From positions 124,001 to 188,000 of the forward strand of contig NZ_SGXM01000005.1 of NCBI RefSeq assembly GCF_004217045.1: a stretch of 64,000 nt of DNA, given 5' to 3'. The notes below the pieces were generated by a model, which saw only the letters and a program-made list of their open reading frames with translations, made no database searches and was not told the DNA's origin. Source of the stretch: Cupriavidus agavae. GTDB taxonomy: Bacteria > Pseudomonadota > Gammaproteobacteria > Burkholderiales > Burkholderiaceae. Positions 44,909-53,038 of this stretch are shown here, one piece after another; position 1 is the stretch's first letter; the number at the start of each line of letters is the position of its first letter. A program made the position numbers and the translations under genes.

Positions 44909-46072
44909 ATGAAAGCGGAGAGAGACAACCGCGCACCGTGGCTGTGTATCGCAGCCCTGTGCGGGGCGGCGGCGCCTGCCTGGGCGCAGGGCAGCGTGAC
45001 GCTGTATGGCGTGCTCGACGAGGGCGTCAACTACACCACCAACGTGGGCGGCCACAGCCAGGTGGCGATGGCCAGCGGGTTCCCGCACGGCAGCCGCTGG
45101 GGCCTGAAGGGCAACGAGGACCTGGGCGGCGGCACAGCGGCCATGTTCCAGTTGGAGAACGGCTTCGACGTGGACAACGGCCGCGCCTTCCAGGGCGGTG
45201 CGCTGTTCGGCCGGCAGGCTTACCTGGGCATCACCGACAAGGGCTGGGGCGCGGTGACGGTGGGGCGCCAGTATGACTCGGTGGTCGACTACCTCGCGCA
45301 GACCTCGGCGGGCGGCACCTGGGGCGGCTACATGTTTGCCCACCCCTACGACAACGACAACCTGATCAACACCTTTCGGGTCAACAACACGGTCAAGTAC
45401 ACCAGCCCGGTGCTCGGCGGCGTCAAGTTCGGCGGGATGTACGGGTTCAGCGACGACCCGAAGTTCTCGAACAACCGCGTCTTCAGCGCCGGCGGACAGT
45501 ACGCGCGGGGTGGGCTAGTGCTGGCCGGGGCCTGGCTGCAGGCCGACAACCCTTCCGCCACGGCCTACGGCGCGCTGAACAACGGCGGTGACCAGAACCT
45601 GCCGGGCAGCCGGCTGCGCATCTGGGGCGCGGGCGGCACGTACGAAACCGGCAAATTCCAGTTCGGCGTCTCGTACGCGAAGACCGAGGTCACCGATCCG
45701 CGCAGCTCGGCCTACGTGGGAGACATCGTGCCGCCTTCGGGCACGCTCGGCGCGCTGCGCTTCCAGAACATCGAGGCCAACATCAAGTACCAGCCAACCC
45801 GCTCGTACTGGTTCGGGGCGATGTATGCCTATACCCGCGCCACGTTCGATGCCAGTTCGGGCAAGCGGCACCCGGAGTACCATTCGGCCGGCCTGATGGC
45901 CGACTACCTGTTCTCGAAGCGCACCGATGTCTACGTGCAGACTGTCTTCCAGCACGTGGCCGGCGACAAGACCGGCAGCGTGCTCGATGCCGCCTATGTG
46001 GCTGGCGCGGCGAACGTCTCGTCGAACCAGAACCAGCTGGTGTTCAGGTTGGGCGTGCGGCACTTCTTCTAG
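44909..46072 (+). CDS. Burkholderiales-type general porin
   Basis: This 387-residue trimeric outer-membrane porin (OmpC/Omp32 class) has a signal peptide cut after AWAQ near residue 26. The mature protein begins with the group hallmark GSVTLYGVLDEGV and continues with SRWGLKGNEDLGGG, AMFQLENGF and FGRQAYLGI. It ends in VRHFF with the terminal Phe needed for assembly. AAGGA lies 8 bases before the ATG. Its position at the end of the GntR-controlled run suggests it admits the same substrate through the outer membrane. It is convergent with the DUF2945 gene. Confidence 0.92.
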   Translation: MKAERDNRAPWLCIAALCGAAAPAWAQGSVTLYGVLDEGVNYTTNVGGHSQVAMASGFPHGSRWGLKGNEDLGGGTAAMFQLENGFDVDNGRAFQGGALFGRQAYLGITDKGWGAVTVGRQYDSVVDYLAQTSAGGTWGGYMFAHPYDNDNLINTFRVNNTVKYTSPVLGGVKFGGMYGFSDDPKFSNNRVFSAGGQYARGGLVLAGAWLQADNPSATAYGALNNGGDQNLPGSRLRIWGAGGTYETGKFQFGVSYAKTEVTDPRSSAYVGDIVPPSGTLGALRFQNIEANIKYQPTRSYWFGAMYAYTRATFDASSGKRHPEYHSAGLMADYLFSKRTDVYVQTVFQHVAGDKTGSVLDAAYVAGAANVSSNQNQLVFRLGVRHFF

Positions 46073-46077
46073 GCGGT

Positions 46078-46287
46078 TCAGCGGGCCTTCTTGAGCGCCT
46101 GCGGCTTGTGGATGGCCTTTTTGCCGGTGCGTGCACTTTTGACTTCGTACTGCGGCGCGGCGGCCGAAGCCTTGGCGACATGGCCGCCAGCCCTGGCCTT
46201 GCCGGTCACCTTGCGCGTCACGGTGCCCTCGGTCTTACCCTGCGAGGTCTCCCACTGGACCTTGTCTCCCTTGCGTAGCGACGGCAT
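46078..46287 (-). CDS. DUF2945 (hypervirulence-associated TUDOR-like) protein
   Basis: This 69-residue basic protein begins MPSLRKGDKVQWETSQGKTE and continues GTVTRKVTGKARAGGHV, the pattern of the DUF2945 / HVA TUDOR-like domain. GGAG lies 6 bases before the ATG at 46287; the longer frame up to 46470 is not supported. The small SH3-like fold probably binds nucleic acid or protein. The role is unknown in bacteria. It is divergent from the DeoR regulator. Confidence 0.8.
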   Translation of the reverse strand: MPSLRKGDKVQWETSQGKTEGTVTRKVTGKARAGGHVAKASAAAPQYEVKSARTGKKAIHKPQALKKAR

Positions 46288-46391
46288 GGCGGTCTCCTGA
46301 AGTTGGCTGTCCCGTGCTGGCAAGCAACACCCGTGCCGCGCGGGGCAGGGCGGCGGCTTTGCGTCATCGATGTGACACATTGCGCGCTTAC

Positions 46392-46408
46392 ATTTTCGTT
46401 CGAACATA
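46392..46408. promoter_or_regulatory. GlpR-like operator upstream of the DeoR gene
   Basis: ATTTTCGTTCGAACATA contains the 8-bp palindrome GTTCGAAC and the CGAACATA half of GlpR sites, but the spacer is two bases shorter than in E. coli GlpR sites. It lies 12 bases before the regulator start. Confidence 0.4.
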
Positions 46409-46420
46409 CAGAGTGATCGA

Positions 46421-47188
46421 ATGAGCCTGACGCCGCGCCAGCGCGAAATCTTCGGATGGTTGAACGACACCGGCTACCTCAGCACCGAGCAGCTGGCCAG
46501 CCGCTTTGGCGTGACTAGCCAGACCATCCGCCGCGACATCAACGAACTGAGCGTGCAGGGCCTGGCCCGGCGCATGCACGGCGGGCTGACGCTGCCCGCC
46601 AGCCAGCACAACATCAGCTACCTGCAGCGCAGCACGGCCCAGGTGGAACGCAAGCGGCGCATTGCCCATGCCGCCATCGCGCTGCTGGAGGCTGACAGCA
46701 CGATATTTCTCGGCTATGGCACCACCGTGGCGGAGTTCGCCCGGGCGCTGCCGGCCGACCTGCCGCTGCGCGTGGTGACCAACAATCTGGGCGCGGTGCA
46801 CGCGCTGGCCGACAAGCCGGCCATCGAGACCTGGGTGGCCGGCGGCCGCCTGCGGGCGGGCGACTACGACCTGATGGGCAGTGCCACACTCGATTTCCTG
46901 CGCAAGTTCCGCGCGCACCTGGCCGTCTGCGGCGCGGCCGGCATCGACGAGACTGGCACGCTGTACGAGTTCCAGCCCGAGGAAGCCGAACTGAGCCAGG
47001 CCCTGCTCTCGCACAGTCACGCGCGCGTGTTGCTGGCCGATGGCAGCAAGTTCGGGCGCCACGCGCCGTGCCGCGTGGCCGGCTTCGACCAGATCGACCA
47101 CCTGTTCACCGATACCGACACCGTCGCGGCCCTGCCCGCGCTGCCCGGCCTGTGCGAAGGCGCGGGCGTCCTGCTGCACGGCTGCTGA
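46421..47188 (+). CDS. DeoR-family regulator (GlpR-like)
   Basis: This 255-residue repressor has an N-terminal DeoR winged helix, TPRQREIFGWLNDTGYLSTE and FGVTSQTIRRDINELSVQGL (residues 4-50). The sugar-phosphate-isomerase-like sensor domain follows, with FLGYGTTVAEFARALP near 92, VVTNNLGAVHAL near 115 and LLADGSKFGRH near 205. It stands 15 bases before the ABC transporter genes and almost certainly controls them. The ligand is probably a phosphorylated carbohydrate such as glycerol 3-phosphate. Confidence 0.9.
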   Translation: MSLTPRQREIFGWLNDTGYLSTEQLASRFGVTSQTIRRDINELSVQGLARRMHGGLTLPASQHNISYLQRSTAQVERKRRIAHAAIALLEADSTIFLGYGTTVAEFARALPADLPLRVVTNNLGAVHALADKPAIETWVAGGRLRAGDYDLMGSATLDFLRKFRAHLAVCGAAGIDETGTLYEFQPEEAELSQALLSHSHARVLLADGSKFGRHAPCRVAGFDQIDHLFTDTDTVAALPALPGLCEGAGVLLHGC

Positions 47189-47203
47189 CACGGTTCCTTT
47201 TCC

Positions 47204-48169
47204 ATGGCCTACCTGCGACTCGAACGGATTGCGCGGCATTTTGGCGAGCACACGGTGCTGCGCGGCATCGACCTGGAGATCGGGCGCGGGGAGTTCATCG
47301 CGCTGCTCGGCGCGTCGGGATGCGGCAAGACCACGCTGCTGCGCCTGATTGCCGGCCTCGACCAGCCCGACGCGGGACGCATCCACCTCGACGGGCGCGA
47401 TGTCACGGCAGTGGAGGCCGCACAGCGCGGCCTGAGCATGGTGTTCCAGTCGTATGCGCTGTTTCCGCACCTGAGCGTGGCCGACAACATCGTCTTCGGC
47501 CTGCGCGCGCGCAAGCTGCCGCGCGACGAACAGGCGCGCCGCCTGGCGCATGCCGCCGGGCTGCTGGGCCTGGGCGCGCTGCTGGCCCGCAAGCCGGGGG
47601 CGCTGTCGGGCGGCCAGAAGCAGCGCGTGGCGCTGGCGCGGGCCATCGTGTCGCAGCATCCGCTGTGCCTGATGGACGAGCCGCTGTCGAACCTCGACGC
47701 CCAGCTACGCGCCGAGATGCGCGCCGAACTGCGCAAGCTGCAGCAGCAGTTGGGCCTGACGGTGGTCTACGTCACGCACGACCAGGTGGAAGCGATGAGC
47801 ATGGCCGACCGCATCGTGCTGATGCACGAGGGCCAGATCGCCCAGACCGGCACGCCGGCCCAACTCTACGACACCCCGGCCACGCCCGTGGTGGCGCGCT
47901 TCATCGGCCAGCCGCCGATGAACCTGATCCGCCTGCCCGGACAGCCGGAATGCCTGGGAGTGCGGCCCGAACACATCGCGCTGGGTGGTGCACACCCCGG
48001 CACCGTGGTCCGTACCGAGTACCACGGTGCCGACACGCTGATCGAGGTGCAGCTCTACGGGCAGCCGGTGCTGGTGCGCCATCCGGGCCGCGTCACGCTG
48101 CCGCCGGGCGGCGCGCTCACGCTGCACTGGGGCGCCGCCCACGAACACCGTTTTGCCGTGCCTTCATAG
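47204..48169 (+). CDS. ugpC: ABC importer ATPase, UgpC/MalK type
   Basis: The 321-residue ATPase is complete. Walker A GASGCGKTT lies near residue 38, Q-loop VFQSYALFPHL near 82, signature LSGGQKQRV near 134, Walker B LCLMDEPLSNLD near 155 and H-loop VTHDQ near 191. A C-terminal MOP/TOBE-like domain with LGVRPEHIALGG follows. At about 40 residues shorter than typical UgpC, the tail is somewhat reduced. It is first in an ATPase-receptor-permease-permease order, unlike E. coli ugpBAEC. Confidence 0.9.
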   Translation: MAYLRLERIARHFGEHTVLRGIDLEIGRGEFIALLGASGCGKTTLLRLIAGLDQPDAGRIHLDGRDVTAVEAAQRGLSMVFQSYALFPHLSVADNIVFGLRARKLPRDEQARRLAHAAGLLGLGALLARKPGALSGGQKQRVALARAIVSQHPLCLMDEPLSNLDAQLRAEMRAELRKLQQQLGLTVVYVTHDQVEAMSMADRIVLMHEGQIAQTGTPAQLYDTPATPVVARFIGQPPMNLIRLPGQPECLGVRPEHIALGGAHPGTVVRTEYHGADTLIEVQLYGQPVLVRHPGRVTLPPGGALTLHWGAAHEHRFAVPS

Positions 48170-48233
48170 TCCGCAGTTCTCCCGGCGTTTTGCCACCCAC
48201 CGCTGTGCCCTGAACCTGTCCCAAGGAGCCTTC

Positions 48234-49523
48234 ATGTCGTTCAAGACCCGCCTGGCCGCCGCGCTGGGCCTGCTCATCTGCCTGGCGTCGCTGACGCCGC
48301 TGTCTGCCGCCGCCGCCACGCAGGTCACGATGTACTACCCCGTCTCGGTTGGCGGCCCGCTCACGCAGGTGGTGGACAAGCTCGTGGGCGAGTTCGAGCA
48401 GGCCAACCCCGACGTCAAGGTCAACGCGATCTACGCCGGCAACTACGACGACGCCCGTACCAAGGCGCTGGCCGCGCTCAAGGCCGGCACGCCGGTGCAG
48501 ACCTCGGTGCTGTTCTCGATCGACCTGCACGAACTCAAGGATCTCGGCGTGATCCGCCCGTTCGACGATTTCGCCACCTCGGCCGAAGACAAGGAGTGGC
48601 TCAAGAGCTTCTACCCCGGCCTGATGGACAACGGCCGCGCCGACGGCAAGACCTGGGGCATCCCGTTCCAGCGCTCGACCATCGTGATGTTCTACAACAA
48701 GGACGCGTTCCGCCAGGCTGGCCTCGACGCCGACAAGCCGCCGCGCAACTGGACCGAGATGCGCGAGGCCGCTGGCAAGCTGGTGAAGCGCGAGGGCGGC
48801 AATACCAGCCGCTGGGGCGTGATGATCCCGTCCACGGGCTACGCCTACTGGATGTTCGGCGCGCTGGCCAAGCAGAACGGCCAGACGCTGATGAACGCGG
48901 CCGGCACGCGCACCACGTTCGACCAGCCCAGGGCGGTGCAGGCGCTGGAGTACTGGACGTCGCTGTCGAAGGACGGCCTGAGCCCGAAGGGCCTGATCGA
49001 GTGGGGCACGCTGCGCCAGAACTTCGTCGAGGGCAAGACCGCGATGATGTGGCACTCCACCGGCAACCTGACGGCCGTGCTCAAGGATGCGAAGTTCGAT
49101 GTCGGCGTGGCGCCGCTGCCCGCCAATACCGAGCCGGGCTCGCCCACGGGTGGCGGCAACTTCTACCTGTTCAAGAGCGGCTCGGACGCCGAACAACGCG
49201 CTGCGTACCGGCTCGTCAAGTTCCTGACCGCGCCGGACCGTTCGGCCCAGTGGAGCGTGGCCACGGGCTACATGGGCGTGAGCCCGGCCAGCTACCAGAC
49301 GCCGACGCTCAAGGAATACGCCGCCAAGGTGCCGCAGACGCTGGTGGCGCGTGACCAGCTGTCGGTGGCCACGGCCGAGCTGTCCACGCACCAGGCAGGC
49401 CGCGTGCGCAAGCTGCTGGAGGATGCGCTGCAGTCTGCCATCACCGGCCAGCAGGAGCCCAGGGCCGCGCTGAGCGGCGCCCAGGCCCAGGCCGAGCGCG
49501 TGCTGAAGCCGTACCAGCGTTGA
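48234..49523 (+). CDS. ugpB: ABC importer substrate-binding protein, UgpB type
   Basis: This 429-residue periplasmic receptor of solute-binding family 1 has a signal peptide MSFKTRLAAALGLLICLASL with cleavage near AAAA-TQV (residue 26). The mature protein shows GGPLTQVVDKLVGEFEQANP and GIPFQRSTIVMFYNKDAFRQAG, typical of UgpB-like glycerol-phosphate receptors, and ends in a helical C-lobe. The start at 48234 follows AAGGAG; the frame reaches upstream without a signal. Glycerol 3-phosphate or its diesters are the likely ligands, but related sugar receptors look similar. Confidence 0.87.
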   Translation: MSFKTRLAAALGLLICLASLTPLSAAAATQVTMYYPVSVGGPLTQVVDKLVGEFEQANPDVKVNAIYAGNYDDARTKALAALKAGTPVQTSVLFSIDLHELKDLGVIRPFDDFATSAEDKEWLKSFYPGLMDNGRADGKTWGIPFQRSTIVMFYNKDAFRQAGLDADKPPRNWTEMREAAGKLVKREGGNTSRWGVMIPSTGYAYWMFGALAKQNGQTLMNAAGTRTTFDQPRAVQALEYWTSLSKDGLSPKGLIEWGTLRQNFVEGKTAMMWHSTGNLTAVLKDAKFDVGVAPLPANTEPGSPTGGGNFYLFKSGSDAEQRAAYRLVKFLTAPDRSAQWSVATGYMGVSPASYQTPTLKEYAAKVPQTLVARDQLSVATAELSTHQAGRVRKLLEDALQSAITGQQEPRAALSGAQAQAERVLKPYQR

Positions 49524-49534
49524 TCCCCACGCCA

Positions 49535-50425
49535 ATGCCTGCCACGCACGCACGCCGTACGTCCGGCCAGGCCGCGCAGGCCTGGCTGCTGCTGTTGCCC
49601 GCGCTGGTGCTGCTGGCGGCATTCACGTACTGGCCGATTGCGGGCAGCCTCTGGCACAGCGTGCATCTGCAGGCGCCGGGGGTACCCCCGGCGTTCGCGG
49701 GCGTGGAGCAGTTCCACGCGCTGATGGATGACCCCGTGTTCCGCCAGGCGGTGCGCAACAACCTCTGGTACGCGCTGGTGACGGTGCCCGTCTCGGTGGT
49801 GCTGGCGCTGGCCATGGCGCTCTGGGTCAACCAGCGCTACGCCGGACGCGGGCTGCTGCGGCTGGCATTCTTCACGCCAACCGTACTGCCGATGGTGGCC
49901 GCCGCCAACGTCTGGCTGTTCTTCTATGCGCCCGACATCGGCCTGCTGAACCGGCTGCTGGCCGGGGTAGGCATCGCCGGCCGCAACTGGCTCGGCGATA
50001 CCGACACCGCGCTGCCCGCGCTGATGGTGGTCACCATCTGGAAGGAAGCGGGCTTCTTCATGATCTTCTACCTGGCGGCGCTGCAGTCGATCTCGACCGA
50101 ACAGCTCGACGCGGCGCGGCTGGAGGCGCCGTCGGCGTGGTATCGGCTGCGGCATGTGGTGCTGCCGCTGCTGGCGCCGACCACGCTGTTCGTCGTGGTC
50201 AACGCACTGATCAACGCGTTCAAGTTGATCGACCACCTGTTCGTGCTCACGCGCGGGGGCCCCAACAACGCCAGCACGCTGCTGCTTTACTACCTGTACG
50301 AGATCGCCTTCCGCTTCCAGGATGCCAGCTACGCCGGCGCGCTGACCGTGGTGCTGCTGGTGTTGCTGGCGCTGTGCTCGGGCCTGCAGTTCTGGCTGAC
50401 CCGCAACCGCATCCACTACCGATGA
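49535..50425 (+). CDS. ugpA: ABC importer permease, UgpA type
   Basis: This 296-residue inner-membrane permease has six helices. The conserved EAA loop is EQLDAARLEAPSAWYRLRHVVLPLLAP near residues 195-221. The ATG at 49535 is chosen; a TTG at 49520 overlapping the receptor stop is also possible. It ends in a four-base ATGA overlap with the next permease gene. Confidence 0.88.
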   Translation: MPATHARRTSGQAAQAWLLLLPALVLLAAFTYWPIAGSLWHSVHLQAPGVPPAFAGVEQFHALMDDPVFRQAVRNNLWYALVTVPVSVVLALAMALWVNQRYAGRGLLRLAFFTPTVLPMVAAANVWLFFYAPDIGLLNRLLAGVGIAGRNWLGDTDTALPALMVVTIWKEAGFFMIFYLAALQSISTEQLDAARLEAPSAWYRLRHVVLPLLAPTTLFVVVNALINAFKLIDHLFVLTRGGPNNASTLLLYYLYEIAFRFQDASYAGALTVVLLVLLALCSGLQFWLTRNRIHYR

Positions 50426-51243
50426 GCGCCTTCCCCTCACCGTTGCGCAACGCCCTCGTGCCCGTGGCCGCCGCCGTGGCGGGCCTGCTGTGGATCTCGC
50501 CGCTGCTGCTGCTGTGCTGGGGCGCGTTCCATCCCGGTGGCGAGGCCATGCGGCTGAGCCTGTCCACGCCGTGGGGCCTCGGCAATTTCCCGGCGGCCTG
50601 GAGCGTGGCGCCGTTCGCGCGCTACCTGCTCAATACGGTGGCCATCGTCACGCTGCTGCTGGCGCTGCAACTGGTGGTCTGCACGCTGGCCGGCTACGCG
50701 CTGGCGCGCATGGCGTTTGCCGGGCGCGGGATCGTGTTCGGGCTGGTGCTGCTGCAACTGATGGTGATGCCCGAGGTGCTGATCGCCGAGAACTACCTGA
50801 CCATCGCCCGGCTCGGGCAGGTGGACACCTGGCTTGGCGTGGCGCTGCCGTATATCGCCAGCGCGTTCGGCATCTTCCTGCTGCGCCAGACCTTCATGAC
50901 CGTGCCGCAGGAACTGGAGGACGCCGCGCGCATCGAGGGGCTGGGCCGGCTCGGCATCCTGTGGAAGGTCTACGTGCCGCTGGCACGCCCTACCTACCTG
51001 GCCTATGCGCTGGTGTCGGTCAGCTACCACTGGAACAACTTCCTGTGGCCGCTGGTGGCCACGCAGACCGAGGCCAGCCGGCCGGTGACGGTGGGCATGG
51101 CGCTGTTCGCGGCGCCCGAGACCGGCGTCGACTGGGGCGTGCTGTCAGCCGGTACGCTGCTGTGCGTGGGGCCCCTCGTGCTGGCCTTCCTGCTGTTCCA
51201 GCGCCAGTTCATGCAGTCTTTTATGCAGGCCGGCGTGAAGTAG
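50422..51243 (+). CDS. ugpE: ABC importer permease, UgpE type
   Basis: This 273-residue second permease subunit has six helices and the EAA loop QELEDAARIEGLGRLGILWK near residues 165-184. The ATG at 50422 overlaps the previous stop (ATGA), so translation is coupled. It completes the importer. No phosphodiesterase (ugpQ) gene follows. Confidence 0.9.
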   Translation: MSAFPSPLRNALVPVAAAVAGLLWISPLLLLCWGAFHPGGEAMRLSLSTPWGLGNFPAAWSVAPFARYLLNTVAIVTLLLALQLVVCTLAGYALARMAFAGRGIVFGLVLLQLMVMPEVLIAENYLTIARLGQVDTWLGVALPYIASAFGIFLLRQTFMTVPQELEDAARIEGLGRLGILWKVYVPLARPTYLAYALVSVSYHWNNFLWPLVATQTEASRPVTVGMALFAAPETGVDWGVLSAGTLLCVGPLVLAFLLFQRQFMQSFMQAGVK

Positions 51244-51252
51244 CCCCCCTCT

Positions 51253-51564
51253 TCAGCGGGGTGCCGGCGCGTCAGGCCGCTGCGGCAGTACCGAGGTGCC
51301 GAAGGTATTGCCCATCCGGTGCGACGTGGCCGCGCGATTGTAAAGCCCGAGCTGGTTCGATGGCTGGCCGGCTATTACCTCGGCCCCCAGCGTCACGGGC
51401 CGCTGCGCGCGGCCCGTGCTGGCCGGCGCCAACTGCTGCGTCAGGCAGGAGTACGAGGGCGCCCGGGCGCCGTTTACCTCTACTTCCACGCATGCCTCCT
51501 GCGCCGCCATGGCCGGACCGGCAGCCCATGCCAGCGCGGCGCTCCAGATCTTCCACCTTTTCAT
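51253..51564 (-). CDS. small secreted protein of unknown function
   Basis: This 103-residue protein has a short signal peptide, MKRWKIWSAALAWAAGPAMA (cleavage near residue 21), and two cysteines (in EACVEVEV and YSCLTQQL) that could form one disulfide. A strong AGGAGG lies 5 bases before the ATG at 51564. No known domain was recognised. It is convergent with the ABC transporter genes and points away from the broken gene at 51817, with which it may once have formed a divergent pair. Confidence 0.65.
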   Translation of the reverse strand: MKRWKIWSAALAWAAGPAMAAQEACVEVEVNGARAPSYSCLTQQLAPASTGRAQRPVTLGAEVIAGQPSNQLGLYNRAATSHRMGNTFGTSVLPQRPDAPAPR

Positions 51565-51816
51565 CTGTCCTCCTGCTGTCCGCCGGCATGCCTTGCCGGT
51601 GCGTGCAGTGTCGCGGCGGCGCCGGCCGCGCTTGATGAAATATTTGTGACAAACGACATGACCCGGTAGGGCTGGCCGTCTAGGCATCTGTGCGTAACGC
51701 TGACATGAGCGCTGGTGATCATGTGCGGCGGCGTGATGCCCCCAACGGTGCCGTCCTCGGTCAGGACCATGGCACGCGGGGCTGGCAATCGATACAAGAA
51801 GAAGGTCAGTCAACTC

Positions 51817-52160
51817 ATGCGAGTCAGCAAGAAGCAGGGCCCGTCGCCGCGCTGGAGGGCAGTGTGCGTGGCGATGTTTGGACTGGCGCGTCTACGCCTT
51901 CGCCGATGCGGGCCAGTTGCGCCTGCGCGATCCGCTGCCCGAACAGGAGAGCCGCTTCTCGCTGGCCTCGGTCGGCATTGGCACCAGCTTCCGGCTGGCG
52001 CGCTATGTGAACGGCCGCCCGGCCGCGCGAGGGGGCCAGTGTCCAGCCGGCGCCGTATGACTACAAGTCGGCGGTGCAGGTGCTGGGCCAGATGAACCTG
52101 GGCGACGCGGCGCTGAGCCAGCTCACGCCGACCGAGCGGAAGAACCTGCAGCAACACTGA
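51817..52160 (+). pseudogene. remnant of a two-partner-secretion (ShlB/FhaC-like) transporter gene
   Basis: The remnant starts with AAGAAGG and an ATG at 51817 leading into a signal-peptide-like MRVSKKQGPSPRWRAVCVAM. After about 25 codons the reading frame shifts to a stretch (51878-52010) reading YAFADAGQLRLRDPLPEQES and RFSLASVGIGTSFRLARY, which is like the last beta-strands of TpsB transporters. A further shift gives PYDYKSAVQVLGQMNLGDAA and onwards up to the TGA at 52158. A full TpsB is over 500 residues, so most of the gene has been deleted. A terminator follows directly. Confidence 0.5.
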
Positions 52161-52188
52161 TCCGGAGCATTTGGGGTGCAATTTGGCG

Positions 52189-52213
52189 GGGCGTCTTCGG
52201 ACGCCCCTTTTTG
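52189..52213 (+). terminator. Rho-independent terminator with UUCG loop
   Basis: GGGGCGTC (52189-52196), TTCG loop, GACGCCCC (52201-52208), then TTTTT. It ends the broken gene's transcript and isolates the efflux operon from it. Confidence 0.85.
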
Positions 52214-52451
52214 CGCTGACGCACGAGCATTTGGCCTTTATACGATTGCCTGCGCCGGCGATTCTCATTCGCAGCGGAACTTGCCAGCGTCTGCCCGGTC
52301 CATTGTTGCGATCGGTTACAATGCTGTGCCGCAGCATCCCGCCCCTTCGCAAGTGCCTGAACGCTGGCACCGGCAACGCGTCAGTTGGCGCGTAACTGGC
52401 TGGCTTCTGTCGTCATCTCCCGGCTTCTACTGGTTTTCGCCCCCGAACCTG

Positions 52452-52850
52452 ATGCGTTTTCTTCTGTTTCTGCTGACTGCCCTGTGCCTGTCCGCGCTGT
52501 CGTTTTCGGCAGCGGCGAACGTGCGCGCCGGCGCGCCGGCGGTGGAAACGGCTGATTATGCGATGCTGGCGACCGGCGACGATTTGTCGCAGATCGTGTT
52601 GCCGGGCGATCCCGATTTCGGCGAGGAAGAGCTGGCCGACGATGGCCCGCCCCCGGGCTATTGCAATATCTGGTCGGCCGACCTGCTCGATCCGCTGGAC
52701 CTGTTCGACGCCGTCGACGAGACCAGCGCACTCTTCGTACTTCCCTCCTTCCAGCTTCCCCAATCCGTGGACGATCTGGTGCAGCCGCCAACGGCGCGCA
52801 GCACGTTCGAGTCGGAGGGCGTGTTCCGCCCGCCCAACCTCCACGCCTGA
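52452..52850 (+). CDS. small exported protein in front of the RND efflux genes (CzcI position)
   Basis: This 132-residue protein has a clear signal peptide, MRFLLFLLTALCLSALSFSA (cleavage near residue 22). The rest is acidic with one Cys (GYCNIW) and ends EGVFRPPNLHA. Czc-type operons commonly begin with a small periplasmic protein, CzcI, that also ends with a short Arg-Pro motif. This gene has that position and tail but lacks the His-rich middle, so the homology is unproven. The frame extends upstream to 52176 without similarity. No good Shine-Dalgarno lies before 52452. Confidence 0.6.
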   Translation: MRFLLFLLTALCLSALSFSAAANVRAGAPAVETADYAMLATGDDLSQIVLPGDPDFGEEELADDGPPPGYCNIWSADLLDPLDLFDAVDETSALFVLPSFQLPQSVDDLVQPPTARSTFESEGVFRPPNLHA

Positions 52851-53038
52851 ACTGCCGGCACGCGTGCGCGCCCGTTGTGGCGCGCCGCCGTGCTTTCCTT
52901 GCCTTGCGCCCCCCGAGGTCCGCGTGACGCCATGAGCGTCGCGGCGTGACGTCCCGCCATGCGCGCCGGCCTTCGCGGCCGTGCGCGCGGCGGATGCCGG
53001 AGGGTGCGGGGCAGCCGTACCGTTTGATTCTCTCCGAC

